From Pseudomonas sp. St316 (GTDB taxonomy: Bacteria; Pseudomonadota; Gammaproteobacteria; Pseudomonadales; Pseudomonadaceae), in NCBI RefSeq assembly GCF_018325905.1, contig NZ_AP021901.1, positions 4,278,001 through 4,342,000 on the forward strand: a stretch of DNA of 64,000 nucleotides, given 5' to 3'. The notes beneath the pieces are model-generated. The model ran no database searches. It was not told where the DNA came from and was given only the letters and a program-made list of their open reading frames with translations. Shown piece by piece: positions 47,890 through 57,039 of this stretch (positions are counted from its first letter, which is position 1; every line of letters begins with the position of its first letter). The translations under genes and the position numbers were made by a program.

Positions 47890-49284
47890 TCAGCTGAAAC
47901 CCAGGATCGACGAAAGATGCCCATTGAGGAATTTGCCGCTGGGGTCCAGCGCCTGGCGCACCTCGGTGAATTCCGTCCAGCGCGGGTACAGCGCCTGGAG
48001 CGCTTTGGCGTTCAGCGAATGCAATTTCCCCCAATGCGGACGGCCCTGGTATTTCCAGAAGATCGGCTCGATGGCGGCAAAGAAATTGTGATGGTCCATC
48101 TGGTAATGCTGGTGAACCGAGATCGAGCAACTGTCCCGGCCTTCGAACATGCTCAAGGCAATGTCGTCGGCCTTCACGTAGCGGTACTCGATGGGAAACC
48201 AGGTGCGCAGGTCCTTGTCGCGGATCAGTGCGAGGATTTCACGCAGGCATGCCGGGCCGTGTTCGGCCGGCACCGAGTACTCCATCTCATTGAAACGCAC
48301 GGTGCGGGCATTGGCGTAGATGTCATGGGAATCACCGACCCGGTCGTCGAAATCGGCCACCAGCCGCAAGCTGTTGAGTAGCGCTCGCCGAATCGTGGGA
48401 AAATCGCTGCCGTACTTGTCGAGGTTCTCGATCAGGGAAACGAATTCGTTGCCGCCCTCCTCCTCGGGGCTGATTGGCGGCGTGGCCGGGTCCGTGGTTT
48501 CGTTCAGGGTAATCGACAATGCGTAGTCGGAATGGGTGACGACCTGCATTTCCCAGTGCTGGTTGTCCCGGGTGTTGGCTTCCACGTCCTCGAGCAATTC
48601 CTCGGTTTTCGCCACCCATTGGTGCTCGCGCAAGCGATAGGCGGGGCGGTTCTGCAGGCGCACGCGGGTCACCAGTCCCAGCGCGCCAAGGGACACCCGG
48701 CCAGCCTTGAACACTTCGGGGTGATGCTGGGCATCGCAATCGAGCACCTCGCCGCTGGCCGTCACCAGTTGCAGGCCGACCACCTGGGACGCGTACGAAC
48801 CGAAGGCCTTGCCAGTGCCATGGGTCGAGGTGGCAATGGCACCGGCCAGGGTCTGGTAATCCACGTCAGCCATGTTCGGCAGTGCCTGGCCGATGGCCTT
48901 GAGCGCCGGGCCCATGCGGGACATGGGCGTGCCGCCGCCGAACTCGGCTTGCAGGCTGGCCGCATCATGAGCCAACAGGCCACTGAAAAAACTCAGCGAC
49001 AACAAGGTGCCGTCAGTGGGCACCAGGGCACTGAAGGAATGCCCGGAACCCACCGGACGAATCCGCCCTTCGGCGCGCCTCACCACGTTCACCAGCTCAT
49101 CGAGGTCCTTGGGGGCCAGGCGTGCCGCCGGCAGGCAACTCTGCGCACCGGACCAATTGCGCCACGGGATCAGCCGCGGCGCGCGCATCAACTCGGCCAG
49201 GGCGCCCTGGCTGCCCAGGGCCGTAAAGGCTGCGACAACGCCGGCCTGTTGCAGCAACCGACGCCGTGAGTAGTCCATCGTCAT
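47890..49284 (-). CDS. Tat-exported FAD oxidase/dehydrogenase, D-arabinono-1,4-lactone oxidase family
   Basis: 464 residues. The N-terminus (MTMDYSRRRLLQQAGVVAAF) is a twin-arginine signal. The FAD_binding_4 domain has IRPVGSGHSFSALVPTDGTLLSL (here residues 95-117), in which the GHS His is the usual covalent flavin attachment site of this vanillyl-alcohol-oxidase family. The C-terminal ALO domain contains RPHWGKLHSL, the HWxK motif of aldonolactone oxidases. It probably oxidises a sugar lactone or polyol in the periplasm. A lipoprotein cytochrome c gene lies 19 bases upstream, so the pair may pass electrons to the respiratory chain. Confidence 0.88.
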   Translation of the reverse strand: MTMDYSRRRLLQQAGVVAAFTALGSQGALAELMRAPRLIPWRNWSGAQSCLPAARLAPKDLDELVNVVRRAEGRIRPVGSGHSFSALVPTDGTLLSLSFFSGLLAHDAASLQAEFGGGTPMSRMGPALKAIGQALPNMADVDYQTLAGAIATSTHGTGKAFGSYASQVVGLQLVTASGEVLDCDAQHHPEVFKAGRVSLGALGLVTRVRLQNRPAYRLREHQWVAKTEELLEDVEANTRDNQHWEMQVVTHSDYALSITLNETTDPATPPISPEEEGGNEFVSLIENLDKYGSDFPTIRRALLNSLRLVADFDDRVGDSHDIYANARTVRFNEMEYSVPAEHGPACLREILALIRDKDLRTWFPIEYRYVKADDIALSMFEGRDSCSISVHQHYQMDHHNFFAAIEPIFWKYQGRPHWGKLHSLNAKALQALYPRWTEFTEVRQALDPSGKFLNGHLSSILGFS

Positions 49285-49303
49285 GCCGTTGTACCCGTCG
49301 TTG

Positions 49304-49675
49304 TTATTGGAAGTGTTGACCGGACATGAAGGCGATCAGGGCCAGGAACTGCTCTTGGGAACAGTGCATGCACAGGCCCATCGGCGGCATGCCGTTGTAG
49401 CCGTTGATCGCGTGGTCCAGCAGGGTGTCGGCGCCCTGGGCGACCCGCGGGGCCCAGGCGTTCGTATCGCCGGTCAACGGCGCCCCGGCACCGGGGTTGG
49501 CGTGGCAGAGCTTGCAGCTGCTGTCGTAGACCTGGGCCAGCGCCGCATCGCTGGGCATGGCGGTGAACACCGTGGGCCCGGGCGGTTTGGCCTCTTCGCC
49601 GCAGCCTGTGAGCAGGACGCCAAGCAGGATGATGGAGACAGGGTTGAGCCAGGTTGAAGGTGTCGTAGCCGGCAT
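49304..49675 (-). CDS. Small c-type cytochrome lipoprotein (c5-like)
   Basis: 123 residues with a lipobox (LLTGC at about residue 25), a CKLCH heme motif near residue 54, and a Met-rich loop (YNGMPPMGLCMHC) likely to supply the axial Met. It is cotranscribed with the Tat-exported flavoenzyme 19 bases downstream and is its probable electron acceptor. The second Cys pair (CMHC) recalls the disulfide of cytochrome c5. Confidence 0.9.
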   Translation of the reverse strand: MPATTPSTWLNPVSIILLGVLLTGCGEEAKPPGPTVFTAMPSDAALAQVYDSSCKLCHANPGAGAPLTGDTNAWAPRVAQGADTLLDHAINGYNGMPPMGLCMHCSQEQFLALIAFMSGQHFQ

Positions 49676-49820
49676 GGGGCCCTCTTGGCTGCGCTTTTGT
49701 TGTTGTAGGCCAACACTAAGGCACGCCAGCGCTTCGGCTTGAGGTCATTGGGGGCCATAAAAGGGGGCTTGGGCGGCCAGGTGCTGGCGTATCAATTACC
49801 TTTGTGGCGAGGGCATTTAT

Positions 49821-49909
49821 CTGTGGGAGCAAGGCTTGCCCGCGATCAAGGCGACTCGGTTCCAGATAGGCCGTGTGTCCTTCATCGCGGGCAAGCCTTG
49901 CTCCCACAT
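49821..49909. repeat. REP pair, variant type
   Basis: Inverted doublet in which the arms read GAGCAAGGCTTGCCCGCGAT instead of the majority sequence. It is flanked by a further inverted GTGGCGAG/CTCGCCA pair (about 49803-49923), giving a nested hairpin. Confidence 0.85.
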
Positions 49910-49937
49910 AGCCGCTCGCCATAAAGGTGTTGTGTGC

Positions 49938-50822
49938 TCAGGGCAGCAGCAGCCCTTGCTCGCGTTCGCACAGTTGCACCACGTAGTCCCACAACACCCG
50001 CAATCGCACGGATTTGTGCAGTTCGCGACGGGTGCTGATCCAGTAGCTGCGGCGGATGGTTTCGTCCGGCAGCAATGGCACCAGCGTCGGGTCGCCGCTG
50101 GCCATGTAGCAAGGCAGCACGGCGATCCCCAGGCCCGAGCGCGCAGCCTGTTGCTGGGCGATGACGCTGGTGCTGTGGAACACCACCCGAGGGTTGCGGC
50201 AAAAGCTGTTGAGGAACATCAGTTCCTGGCTGAACAAAAGATCATCGACATACCCGATCCAGGCATGGCGGGCCAGGTCTTCGCGGCTGCGCAGCGCTGG
50301 CGAGCGGTCCAGGTAGGCCTGGCTGGCGTACAGCGCCAGGCTGTAGTCGGTGAGTTTGCGCGTCACCAGCAGGTCAGCCGCCGGGCGTTCGAGGTGGATG
50401 CTGATTTCTGCCTCGCGGTTGAGGATGCTGACAAACCGCGGCACCGCCACCAGTTCCACCTCCAGCCCCGGATAGCGCTGGAACAGCCCGTCCATGCGAC
50501 TGGCGAGGAACATGATGCCCAGCCCTTCGGTCACCCCCAGGCGGATCTTGCCCAGGGGCGCGCTAGACTGGGTAATGTCCTCCTGGGCCAGCAACGCCAC
50601 GTTCTCCATCGCTTCGGCGTGCTTGAGCAATGTCTCGCCGGCCGGGGTCAGTTCATAGCCTTGGGCGTGCTGGACAAACAGCGCCGTACCGAGGCTTTTC
50701 TCGATGGCCTCGATGTGCCGGGCCACGGTGGCGTGGGTGGTGTTCATGCGCCGTGCAGCCGTCAACAAACGCCCGCTGCGTTGCAGTTCCAGGAAATAGC
50801 GCAGGTCATTCCAGTCGAACAT
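49938..50822 (-). CDS. LysR-family regulator divergent from a GMC oxidoreductase
   Basis: The start at 50822 (MFDWNDLRYFLELQRSGRLL) gives 294 residues, the usual LysR size. The helix-turn-helix is in the first 60 residues (ARRMNTTHATVARHIEAIE). The ligand domain follows. The gene is divergent from the GMC oxidoreductase, which is the standard LysR arrangement, and direct repeats lie in the shared gap. Confidence 0.94.
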   Translation of the reverse strand: MFDWNDLRYFLELQRSGRLLTAARRMNTTHATVARHIEAIEKSLGTALFVQHAQGYELTPAGETLLKHAEAMENVALLAQEDITQSSAPLGKIRLGVTEGLGIMFLASRMDGLFQRYPGLEVELVAVPRFVSILNREAEISIHLERPAADLLVTRKLTDYSLALYASQAYLDRSPALRSREDLARHAWIGYVDDLLFSQELMFLNSFCRNPRVVFHSTSVIAQQQAARSGLGIAVLPCYMASGDPTLVPLLPDETIRRSYWISTRRELHKSVRLRVLWDYVVQLCEREQGLLLP

Positions 50823-50882
50823 GAGGCGATCCTTGAACGCGCCCGAAGGCATGACTGTTTATAAACGCACAGCCGCTGCACA

Positions 50883-50913
50883 AAAACTAACATTCTTTTG
50901 ACGAAAACTAACA
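50883..50913. promoter_or_regulatory. Direct repeat in the LysR/GMC intergenic region
   Basis: AAAACTAACA occurs at 50883-50892 and again at 50904-50913, exactly 21 bases apart (two DNA turns). The placement suits a regulator binding one DNA face; identity as the LysR site is inferred. Confidence 0.4.
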
Positions 50914-50930
50914 ACTAGGATGGATCCCAC

Positions 50931-50938
50931 AAAAACAA
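50931..50938 (+). promoter_or_regulatory. Candidate Hfq/Crc CA motif before the GMC gene
   Basis: AAAAACAA fits AANAANAA and lies just upstream of the GAGG ribosome-binding site of the ATG at 50953. Confidence 0.35.
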
Positions 50939-50952
50939 GAATGAGGTCGCGA

Positions 50953-52596
50953 ATGCAACCTGTCGTCGATGAATACGATTACGTGATCGTGGGCGCCGGC
51001 CCTGCCGGATGCTTGCTGGCCAATCGGCTTTCGGCCAACCCGCAACACCGGGTGCTGCTGCTCGAAGCCGGTGGGCGCGACAACTATCCGTGGATTCACA
51101 TCCCGGTCGGCTACCTGTTCTGCATCGGCAACCCACGCACCGACTGGTGCTTCAAGACCGAAGCGCAACCGGGCCTGCAAGGTCGCGCCCTGAGCTACCC
51201 CCGCGGCAAGGTCCTGGGCGGTTGTTCCTCCATCAACGGCATGATCTATATGCGCGGCCAAGCGGCGGACTACGACGGCTGGGCCGCCGAGGGCAATCCC
51301 GGCTGGGCCTGGGAAAACGTGCTGCCGCTGTTTCGCCAAAGCGAAAATCACTTTGCCGGCGCGTCCGAATTCCACGGCGCCGGCGGCGAATGGCGAGTCG
51401 AACGCCAGCGCCTGTCATGGCCGATTCTCGATGCCTTCCGCAGCGCCGCCGAACAGAGCGGCATCCCGAACATCGACGACTTCAACAGCGGCGACAACGA
51501 AGGCTGCGGCTACTTCCAGGTCAACCAGAAAGCCGGCGTACGCTGGAACGCGGCCAAGGCGTTTCTCAAACCAATTCGCCACCGCGCCAACCTCACGGTA
51601 TTGACCGACGTCGAGGTCGACCGCGTGTTGCTGCGTGACGAACGTGCCCACGCCGTCAGCGCGCGCTGGCAAGGCAAAGGCATGACCTTCAAGGCCCGCA
51701 AGGACATTGTCCTGTGCGCCGGGGCCGTGGGCTCGCCGGGCATCCTGCAACGCTCCGGGATCGGCCCGCGCAGTTTGCTGCAACGCCTGGGCATCGGCGT
51801 GACCCATGAGCTGCCCGGTGTCGGCGGCAACTTGCAGGACCACCTGCAACTGCGACTGATCTACCAGTTGGAAAACGCCCGCACCCTGAACCAGATCGCC
51901 GGTACCCTGTGGGGCAAGATGGGCATGGGCCTGCGCTACCTGTACGACCGCAGCGGCCCGCTGTCGATGGCCCCCAGTCAACTCGGCGCATTCGCCCGCT
52001 CGGGCCCGGAGCAGGCTTCGGCCAACCTCGAATACCACGTACAACCATTGTCCCTGGAGCGCTTCGGCGAACCGCTGCACAGCTTCCCGGCGTTCACCGC
52101 CTCGGTCTGCGACCTGCGCCCGCAAAGTCGTGGTCGGGTGGACATTCGTTCGGCCGACCCGCACGAAGCGCCGCTGATCCAACCCAATTACCTGAGCCAC
52201 CCCGAAGACTTGCGGGTCGCCGCCGACGCCATCCGCCTGACCCGACGCATCGTCGCGGCCCCGGCCCTGAGCGCGTTCAAACCGGTGGAATACCTGCCGG
52301 GGCCCAGCCTGCAAACCGAAGAGGAGCTGCACCAGGCCGCCGCCCGGATTGGCACGACGATTTTCCACCCGGTCGGCACTTGCCGCATGGGCCAGGATCG
52401 TGACGCGGTGGTGGATGCGCAACTGCGCGTCCACGGCATCAAGGGCCTGCGCATCGCCGACGCCTCGATCATGCCGCGCATCACCTCGGGCAATACCTGC
52501 TCGCCGACCTTGATGATTGCCGAGAAGGCAGCGCAGATGATGCTTGAGGCGGACACAAGAATCACCACGCCCCAAAAGGAGCCGGCCACCGTCTGA
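50953..52596 (+). CDS. GMC-family FAD oxidoreductase (choline dehydrogenase-like)
   Basis: Start 50953 (MQPVVDEYDYVIVGAGPAGC) is preferred because GAGG lies six bases upstream; ATGs at 50920 and 50941 are alternatives. The 547-residue product has the ADP-binding GAGPAGCLLANRL, the GMC signature GGCSSINGMIYMRGQAADYD, the second signature GAVGSPGILQRSGIGP, and C-terminal HPVGTCRMG with active-site His, then SGNTCSPTLMIAEKAA. It oxidises an alcohol; the substrate is unknown. A REP pair and the MHS transporter follow on the same strand. Confidence 0.94.
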   Translation: MQPVVDEYDYVIVGAGPAGCLLANRLSANPQHRVLLLEAGGRDNYPWIHIPVGYLFCIGNPRTDWCFKTEAQPGLQGRALSYPRGKVLGGCSSINGMIYMRGQAADYDGWAAEGNPGWAWENVLPLFRQSENHFAGASEFHGAGGEWRVERQRLSWPILDAFRSAAEQSGIPNIDDFNSGDNEGCGYFQVNQKAGVRWNAAKAFLKPIRHRANLTVLTDVEVDRVLLRDERAHAVSARWQGKGMTFKARKDIVLCAGAVGSPGILQRSGIGPRSLLQRLGIGVTHELPGVGGNLQDHLQLRLIYQLENARTLNQIAGTLWGKMGMGLRYLYDRSGPLSMAPSQLGAFARSGPEQASANLEYHVQPLSLERFGEPLHSFPAFTASVCDLRPQSRGRVDIRSADPHEAPLIQPNYLSHPEDLRVAADAIRLTRRIVAAPALSAFKPVEYLPGPSLQTEEELHQAAARIGTTIFHPVGTCRMGQDRDAVVDAQLRVHGIKGLRIADASIMPRITSGNTCSPTLMIAEKAAQMMLEADTRITTPQKEPATV

Positions 52597-52611
52597 AAAA
52601 ACACCAAGCCC

Positions 52612-52704
52612 CCTGTGGGAGCGAGCTTGCTCGCGATAGCGGTCTGTCTGTCACCTATTTGTTGAATGTGCAGCCGTCATCGCGAGCGAGCTCGCTCCCA
52701 CAGG
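52612..52704. repeat. REP pair
   Basis: Inverted doublet in the CTGTGGGAG-outward orientation, between the GMC and transporter genes. One arm reads GAGCGAGCTCGCTCC. Confidence 0.9.
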
Positions 52705-52766
52705 GGAGATGAGTCGATTCAAGGAAAGTGTGTCAAATCAGGAGACGCCCCCCGGCGTCGCAGTGG

Positions 52767-52780
52767 AACAACAAAAACAA
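52767..52780 (+). promoter_or_regulatory. Candidate Hfq/Crc CA motif before the MHS transporter
   Basis: AACAACAAAAACAA contains overlapping AANAANAA motifs and lies about 12 bases ahead of the GTGAGGG ribosome-binding site of the ATG at 52801. This is the strongest CA motif in the window. Confidence 0.55.
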
Positions 52781-52800
52781 TCACTGTGAGGGATACCGCT

Positions 52801-54423
52801 ATGTCCGAGCATGTTCAGCCCCTGGAAGCCACGCGCAGCGCCGGCACCAGCCAGGAAACCCAGAAAGTCATCTTCGCTTCGTCCCTGGGGACGGTGTTCG
52901 AGTGGTATGACTTTTTCCTCTATGGCGCCCTGGCGGCGGTGATCAGCAAGCAGTTCTTCGCCGGGGTCAACGACACCACCGCGTTCATCTTCGCCCTGAT
53001 GGCGTTCGCCGCCGGTTTCATCGTGCGACCATTCGGTGCGCTGGTGTTCGGCCGACTGGGGGACATGATCGGGCGCAAATACACCTTCCTGGCGACCATC
53101 ATTCTCATGGGCCTGGCGACGTTCTGCGTCGGCCTGCTGCCCAACTACGCCAGCATCGGCATCGCCGCGCCGATCATCCTGGTACTGTTGCGCATGCTCC
53201 AGGGCCTGGCCCTGGGCGGTGAGTACGGTGGCGCAGCGACCTACGTGGCCGAGCACGCGCCGATGGGCAGGCGCGGTTTCCATACCAGCTGGATTCAGTC
53301 CACCGCCACACTGGGGTTGTTGCTCTCGTTGTTAGTGGTACTGGGCTGCCGCTACTTCACGGGTGATCAGTTCGAAGTCTGGGGCTGGCGCATTCCGTTC
53401 CTGCTGTCGATCCTGCTGCTGGGCATTTCCACCTGGATTCGCCTGAGCCTGCATGAGTCGCCGGCGTTCCTGAAAATGAAAGAAGAAGGCAAGTGCTGCA
53501 AGGCGCCGATCCGCGAATCCTTCGGCAAATGGGAGAACCTCAAGGTGGTGCTGATCGCCCTGTTCAGCATCAACGCCGGACAAGCGGTGACCTTCTACGC
53601 CGCCCAGTTCTACGTGCTGTTTTTCCTCACCCAGTTCCTGAAGATGGACCCGGCCCTGGCCAACAGCCTGCTGATTGTCAGCGTGGTGATCGGCGCACCG
53701 TTCTTCATCTTTTTCGGCTGGCTGTCGGACAAGGTCGGGCGCAAACCGGTGCTGATGATTGGCCTGCTGCTGGCCACCGCGCTGTACTTCCCGATCTTCA
53801 AGACGCTGGCCCATTACGCCAACCCGGCCATCGACCAGGCGAGCCGCCAGGCACCGATCACCGTGGTCGCCGACCCGGCCACCTGCACCTTCCAGTTCGA
53901 CCCGGTGGGCAAGGCGCGTTTCGACAGCCCTTGTGACAAGGTCAAGACCTTCCTGGTCAAGCAAGGCCTGCCCTACAGCAGCGTTGCGGCTCCAGCTGGC
54001 AGCTCGGTGCAGGTCAGCGTCGGTGACGTGAAACTCGAAGGCTACGACGAAGCGGCCCTGCGCGGTGCAGTGACACTGGCCGGCTACCCGCAGCAGGCTG
54101 ATGCACAGCAGATCAACCGGCCGATGATCGTGGCCTTGATCGTGGCGCTGATCATCATCTCGGCGATGTGCTACGGACCGCTGGCGGCGTTGATGGTCGA
54201 ACTGTTCCCGACCCGGATCCGCTACACCTCCATGTCCCTGCCCTACCACATCGGCAACGGCTGGTTCGGCGGTTTCCTGCCCACCGTGTCGTTTGCCCTG
54301 GTGGTCTACACCGGGGATATTTTCTACGGGCTGTGGTACCCGGTGGTGATCACCGGGGTGAGCCTGGTGGTGGGTATGATTTGCCTGCGGGAAACCCGCA
54401 ACGTGGACCTGGATACCAACTGA
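52801..54423 (+). CDS. MFS transporter of the metabolite:H+ symporter (MHS) family
   Basis: The start at 52801 (MSEHVQPLEATRSAGTSQET) gives 540 residues with twelve predicted helices. The family motifs FEWYDFFLYG, GRLGDMIGRK, GGEYGGAATYVAEH and GWLSDKVGRK are all present. Between helices 9 and 10 (about residues 330-440) there is an unusually long, hydrophilic, probably periplasmic segment with two Cys (TCTFQ and PCDKVK). MHS members move carboxylates, betaine or proline-like compounds with protons. Linkage to the GMC oxidoreductase suggests uptake of its substrate. A hairpin at 54435-54460 follows. Confidence 0.93.
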   Translation: MSEHVQPLEATRSAGTSQETQKVIFASSLGTVFEWYDFFLYGALAAVISKQFFAGVNDTTAFIFALMAFAAGFIVRPFGALVFGRLGDMIGRKYTFLATIILMGLATFCVGLLPNYASIGIAAPIILVLLRMLQGLALGGEYGGAATYVAEHAPMGRRGFHTSWIQSTATLGLLLSLLVVLGCRYFTGDQFEVWGWRIPFLLSILLLGISTWIRLSLHESPAFLKMKEEGKCCKAPIRESFGKWENLKVVLIALFSINAGQAVTFYAAQFYVLFFLTQFLKMDPALANSLLIVSVVIGAPFFIFFGWLSDKVGRKPVLMIGLLLATALYFPIFKTLAHYANPAIDQASRQAPITVVADPATCTFQFDPVGKARFDSPCDKVKTFLVKQGLPYSSVAAPAGSSVQVSVGDVKLEGYDEAALRGAVTLAGYPQQADAQQINRPMIVALIVALIIISAMCYGPLAALMVELFPTRIRYTSMSLPYHIGNGWFGGFLPTVSFALVVYTGDIFYGLWYPVVITGVSLVVGMICLRETRNVDLDTN

Positions 54424-54434
54424 GGGCCAAACCG

Positions 54435-54460
54435 TGGCGAGGGCATAGGCGCCCTCGCCA
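54435..54460. terminator. Hairpin between the converging MHS and TonB-receptor genes
   Basis: TGGCGAGGGC-ATAGGC-GCCCTCGCCA is a perfect 10-bp stem. It has no T-run, so factor-independent termination is not certain. Confidence 0.5.
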
Positions 54461-54465
54461 GCGGA

Positions 54466-56943
54466 TCAGAAACGCGCCTTCACAGTCATGGTGAAATTGC
54501 GTGGCTCCCCGTAATAGTTACCGAAGCTCTCGGTGCCGATGGTGGTGTAGTAACGCTTGTCGAACAGGTTGTTGCCATTGAGGGCCAACGACCAGGTGTC
54601 ATCGATGCGGTAGCCAACGCGACCGTTCCACACGGCATAACCGGCCTGGGTGATCTTCTCGCCGCTCGCCGGCGATACGCGGAAATTGTCGCTTTGTGCA
54701 TTGACCCCGGCGCCGATACTGAACCGTTCCAATGCCCCGCCGAGGGCATAATCACCCCACAGGCGCAACACCTGGCGCGGCACGTAGCTGTTGAACGAGC
54801 CACCGTTGAGGCTGGTGTCAATATCGTCGAGGGTCTTGGTCTGGGTGTAGGTGTAGCCGGCCAGCAGTTGCAGGCGCTCGATGACTTCACCGCTGATCTC
54901 GGCTTCGAAGCCCTGGGCGCGAACCTTGCCGGCGTTCTCATAGCAGAAACCGTCCGAGGACGCACAGCTTGAGGCGTAGTCAGTCTGGGCCTGGTCTTTC
55001 TGCAATGTGCGGAACAGGTTGAAAGCGCCGTTCAAGCGCCCCTCGAACCACTCGCCCTTGATCCCCAACTCATAACTCTCGCCCACCAGGGGCTTGAGCG
55101 CCGAGCCGCTTTCGGAGCGATAGTTGCCCTGGGGAGTGAAGATATCCGAATAACTGGCGTAAGCCGTCAGGTGCTCATCGAGGTCCAGTAACACGGCGGC
55201 AAACGGCGTGACTTGTCCCGTTTCCGTGCTCTTGGCGTGCTCCGAACCGCCGGTGAGGAACTGCGAGTCGGTCTTGGAGCTGTACCAACTCACCCGACTG
55301 CCCACGACAAAGGTCAACGGGTCGGCCAGTTTCAGGCGCAGGGTCCAATACATGCCTTGCTGCTCGGTAACGGTCTTGACCGGGCCACCGCGCGTCGAGT
55401 TTTCGATGAAGTAACTGTCGTCCGGTTCGGGAATATGTCGATCCGGCTCGAACACATTCTGCTTCTGTGGCAGCACTACGACCGAGAAAAAATCATCCTT
55501 GTCCGAGCGACTGGCGTTAAAACCGACGATCAACTCATGTTGCTGCCCCAGGGCGGCGAACTTGCCGTCCAGATAGGCGTCGAGGCCGTAATCGACCTGG
55601 TCGTAGTCGTACATGCTGCCCAGCATGTTGGTGGTCGAGGTGCCGGGCGTCACCGAACCCGATGCAAAGGCGTATTTGATGTCCTGGGTATTTTTCGTAT
55701 AGACACCCGCGACCTTCACCGCCCAGTCGTCATTGAGCTGATGCTTGAGATCGCTGAACACCGTGGTCCGCTGGCTGCGCCAAGTGTTCCACGACGGATC
55801 CAGGCAAGTGGAGCGGCTGAGTTTCAAATCGCTGCCATCCCGGTAGCGAGGCAGCCCGCCCCAGCAAGGGCTTGCATCGACGTCTTCATAGGCAACGCCC
55901 ACGCCGAGCGTCGTGTCGGGCGACAGATCGAAATCCAGGGCACCGTAATAAATCTGGTCCTTGCGCTGGGCATCGTCGTAGAAAAAATGCCGGCTCTGCT
56001 CGGCGATCACCGCCCTGCCCCGCACGGTACCGGCATCATTCAGCGGGCCACCGGTATCGACCTGTCCACGGTAGTTGTCCCAGGTGCCGCCCGAGAGGCT
56101 GAGTTCGGTCTGGGCCGTGGCCTGGCCACGTTTGCGGACAAAATTGACGCCACCGGACGTACCGCCCGCGCCCTTCATCATGCCGGCGGCACCGCGCAGA
56201 ACTTCGACACGGTCGTAATAGGCCATATCGCTGCTGAAACTGTCGGCCTGGACATAGCTGTTGCCCATGTCCAGTGGAACGCCGTCGTATTGATACTGAC
56301 CGGACATCCGGAACCCACGGGAATAGAAATACTTGCCGCCCATGGTCGAGTCGTAGACGGTGATGCCGGGGGTCTTTTCCATCACTTGATCGATGGTGTT
56401 GAGGTTCTGGTCATCGAGCATCTTGCGGGTGATCACTGTCACCGATTGCGGCGTTTCGCGCAGGGAATGCTCGCCCTTGCCGATGGTCACCGCGCCCGTC
56501 GTGTAGGAACCACTGTTCTCGGTGGTCGCCCCGAGCATCTGCGCCTCAATGGTGGTGGCTCCCAGCTCCATGACCGAACCGTTGGCAGGCAGCCGGCGCA
56601 GCACGTACGTGCCGTTGGCCTGGGGCTCAGCTTGCAGGCCACTACCGTCAAGAATGCGGGCAAAGCCGTCGCCCACGCCGAAAGAACCGCTCAGGCCTGG
56701 CGATTGCAGATCCTCAAGTTGCCGGGCATCAAACGAAAGGGCGACACCGGCGGCGCTGGAGAAACGGGTCAGCACATCCACCAGGCTACCGGCGCCGATA
56801 TCGTAGGCCTGCACCGAACGCTGCTGCGCCGAGGCACCTGGAACCGGGCTGGCATTCACGGCCGTGGCGCCGGCGGTGGTGACAGCCAGCAAGCCGATTT
56901 TCACTGCAAACACCAGACGGCTTGGCGCGCTTACCCAAGGCAT
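54466..56943 (-). CDS. TonB-dependent siderophore receptor with signalling domain
   Basis: The ATG at 56943 (MPWVSAPSRLVFAVKIGLLA) follows AAGGGAAAT and gives 825 residues. A signal peptide is followed by an STN signalling domain (SVQAYDIGAGSLVDVLTRFS, about residues 45-120), a plug (RETPQSVTVITRKMLDDQN) and a 22-strand barrel ending in FTMTVKARF with terminal Phe. The STN domain marks a transducer that talks to the FecR protein. The siderophore is unknown; FpvA/FoxA-like genes are relatives. The gene lies 96 bases after fecR. Confidence 0.94.
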   Translation of the reverse strand: MPWVSAPSRLVFAVKIGLLAVTTAGATAVNASPVPGASAQQRSVQAYDIGAGSLVDVLTRFSSAAGVALSFDARQLEDLQSPGLSGSFGVGDGFARILDGSGLQAEPQANGTYVLRRLPANGSVMELGATTIEAQMLGATTENSGSYTTGAVTIGKGEHSLRETPQSVTVITRKMLDDQNLNTIDQVMEKTPGITVYDSTMGGKYFYSRGFRMSGQYQYDGVPLDMGNSYVQADSFSSDMAYYDRVEVLRGAAGMMKGAGGTSGGVNFVRKRGQATAQTELSLSGGTWDNYRGQVDTGGPLNDAGTVRGRAVIAEQSRHFFYDDAQRKDQIYYGALDFDLSPDTTLGVGVAYEDVDASPCWGGLPRYRDGSDLKLSRSTCLDPSWNTWRSQRTTVFSDLKHQLNDDWAVKVAGVYTKNTQDIKYAFASGSVTPGTSTTNMLGSMYDYDQVDYGLDAYLDGKFAALGQQHELIVGFNASRSDKDDFFSVVVLPQKQNVFEPDRHIPEPDDSYFIENSTRGGPVKTVTEQQGMYWTLRLKLADPLTFVVGSRVSWYSSKTDSQFLTGGSEHAKSTETGQVTPFAAVLLDLDEHLTAYASYSDIFTPQGNYRSESGSALKPLVGESYELGIKGEWFEGRLNGAFNLFRTLQKDQAQTDYASSCASSDGFCYENAGKVRAQGFEAEISGEVIERLQLLAGYTYTQTKTLDDIDTSLNGGSFNSYVPRQVLRLWGDYALGGALERFSIGAGVNAQSDNFRVSPASGEKITQAGYAVWNGRVGYRIDDTWSLALNGNNLFDKRYYTTIGTESFGNYYGEPRNFTMTVKARF

Positions 56944-57039
56944 ATTTCCCTTCCCCAAAACGGTCGATAAAAACTTACTGAGGAAGAGCCGAACGATGAG
57001 GATGAAAAGTGCAGGCCCGGACTTTTTTATTACACAGCG

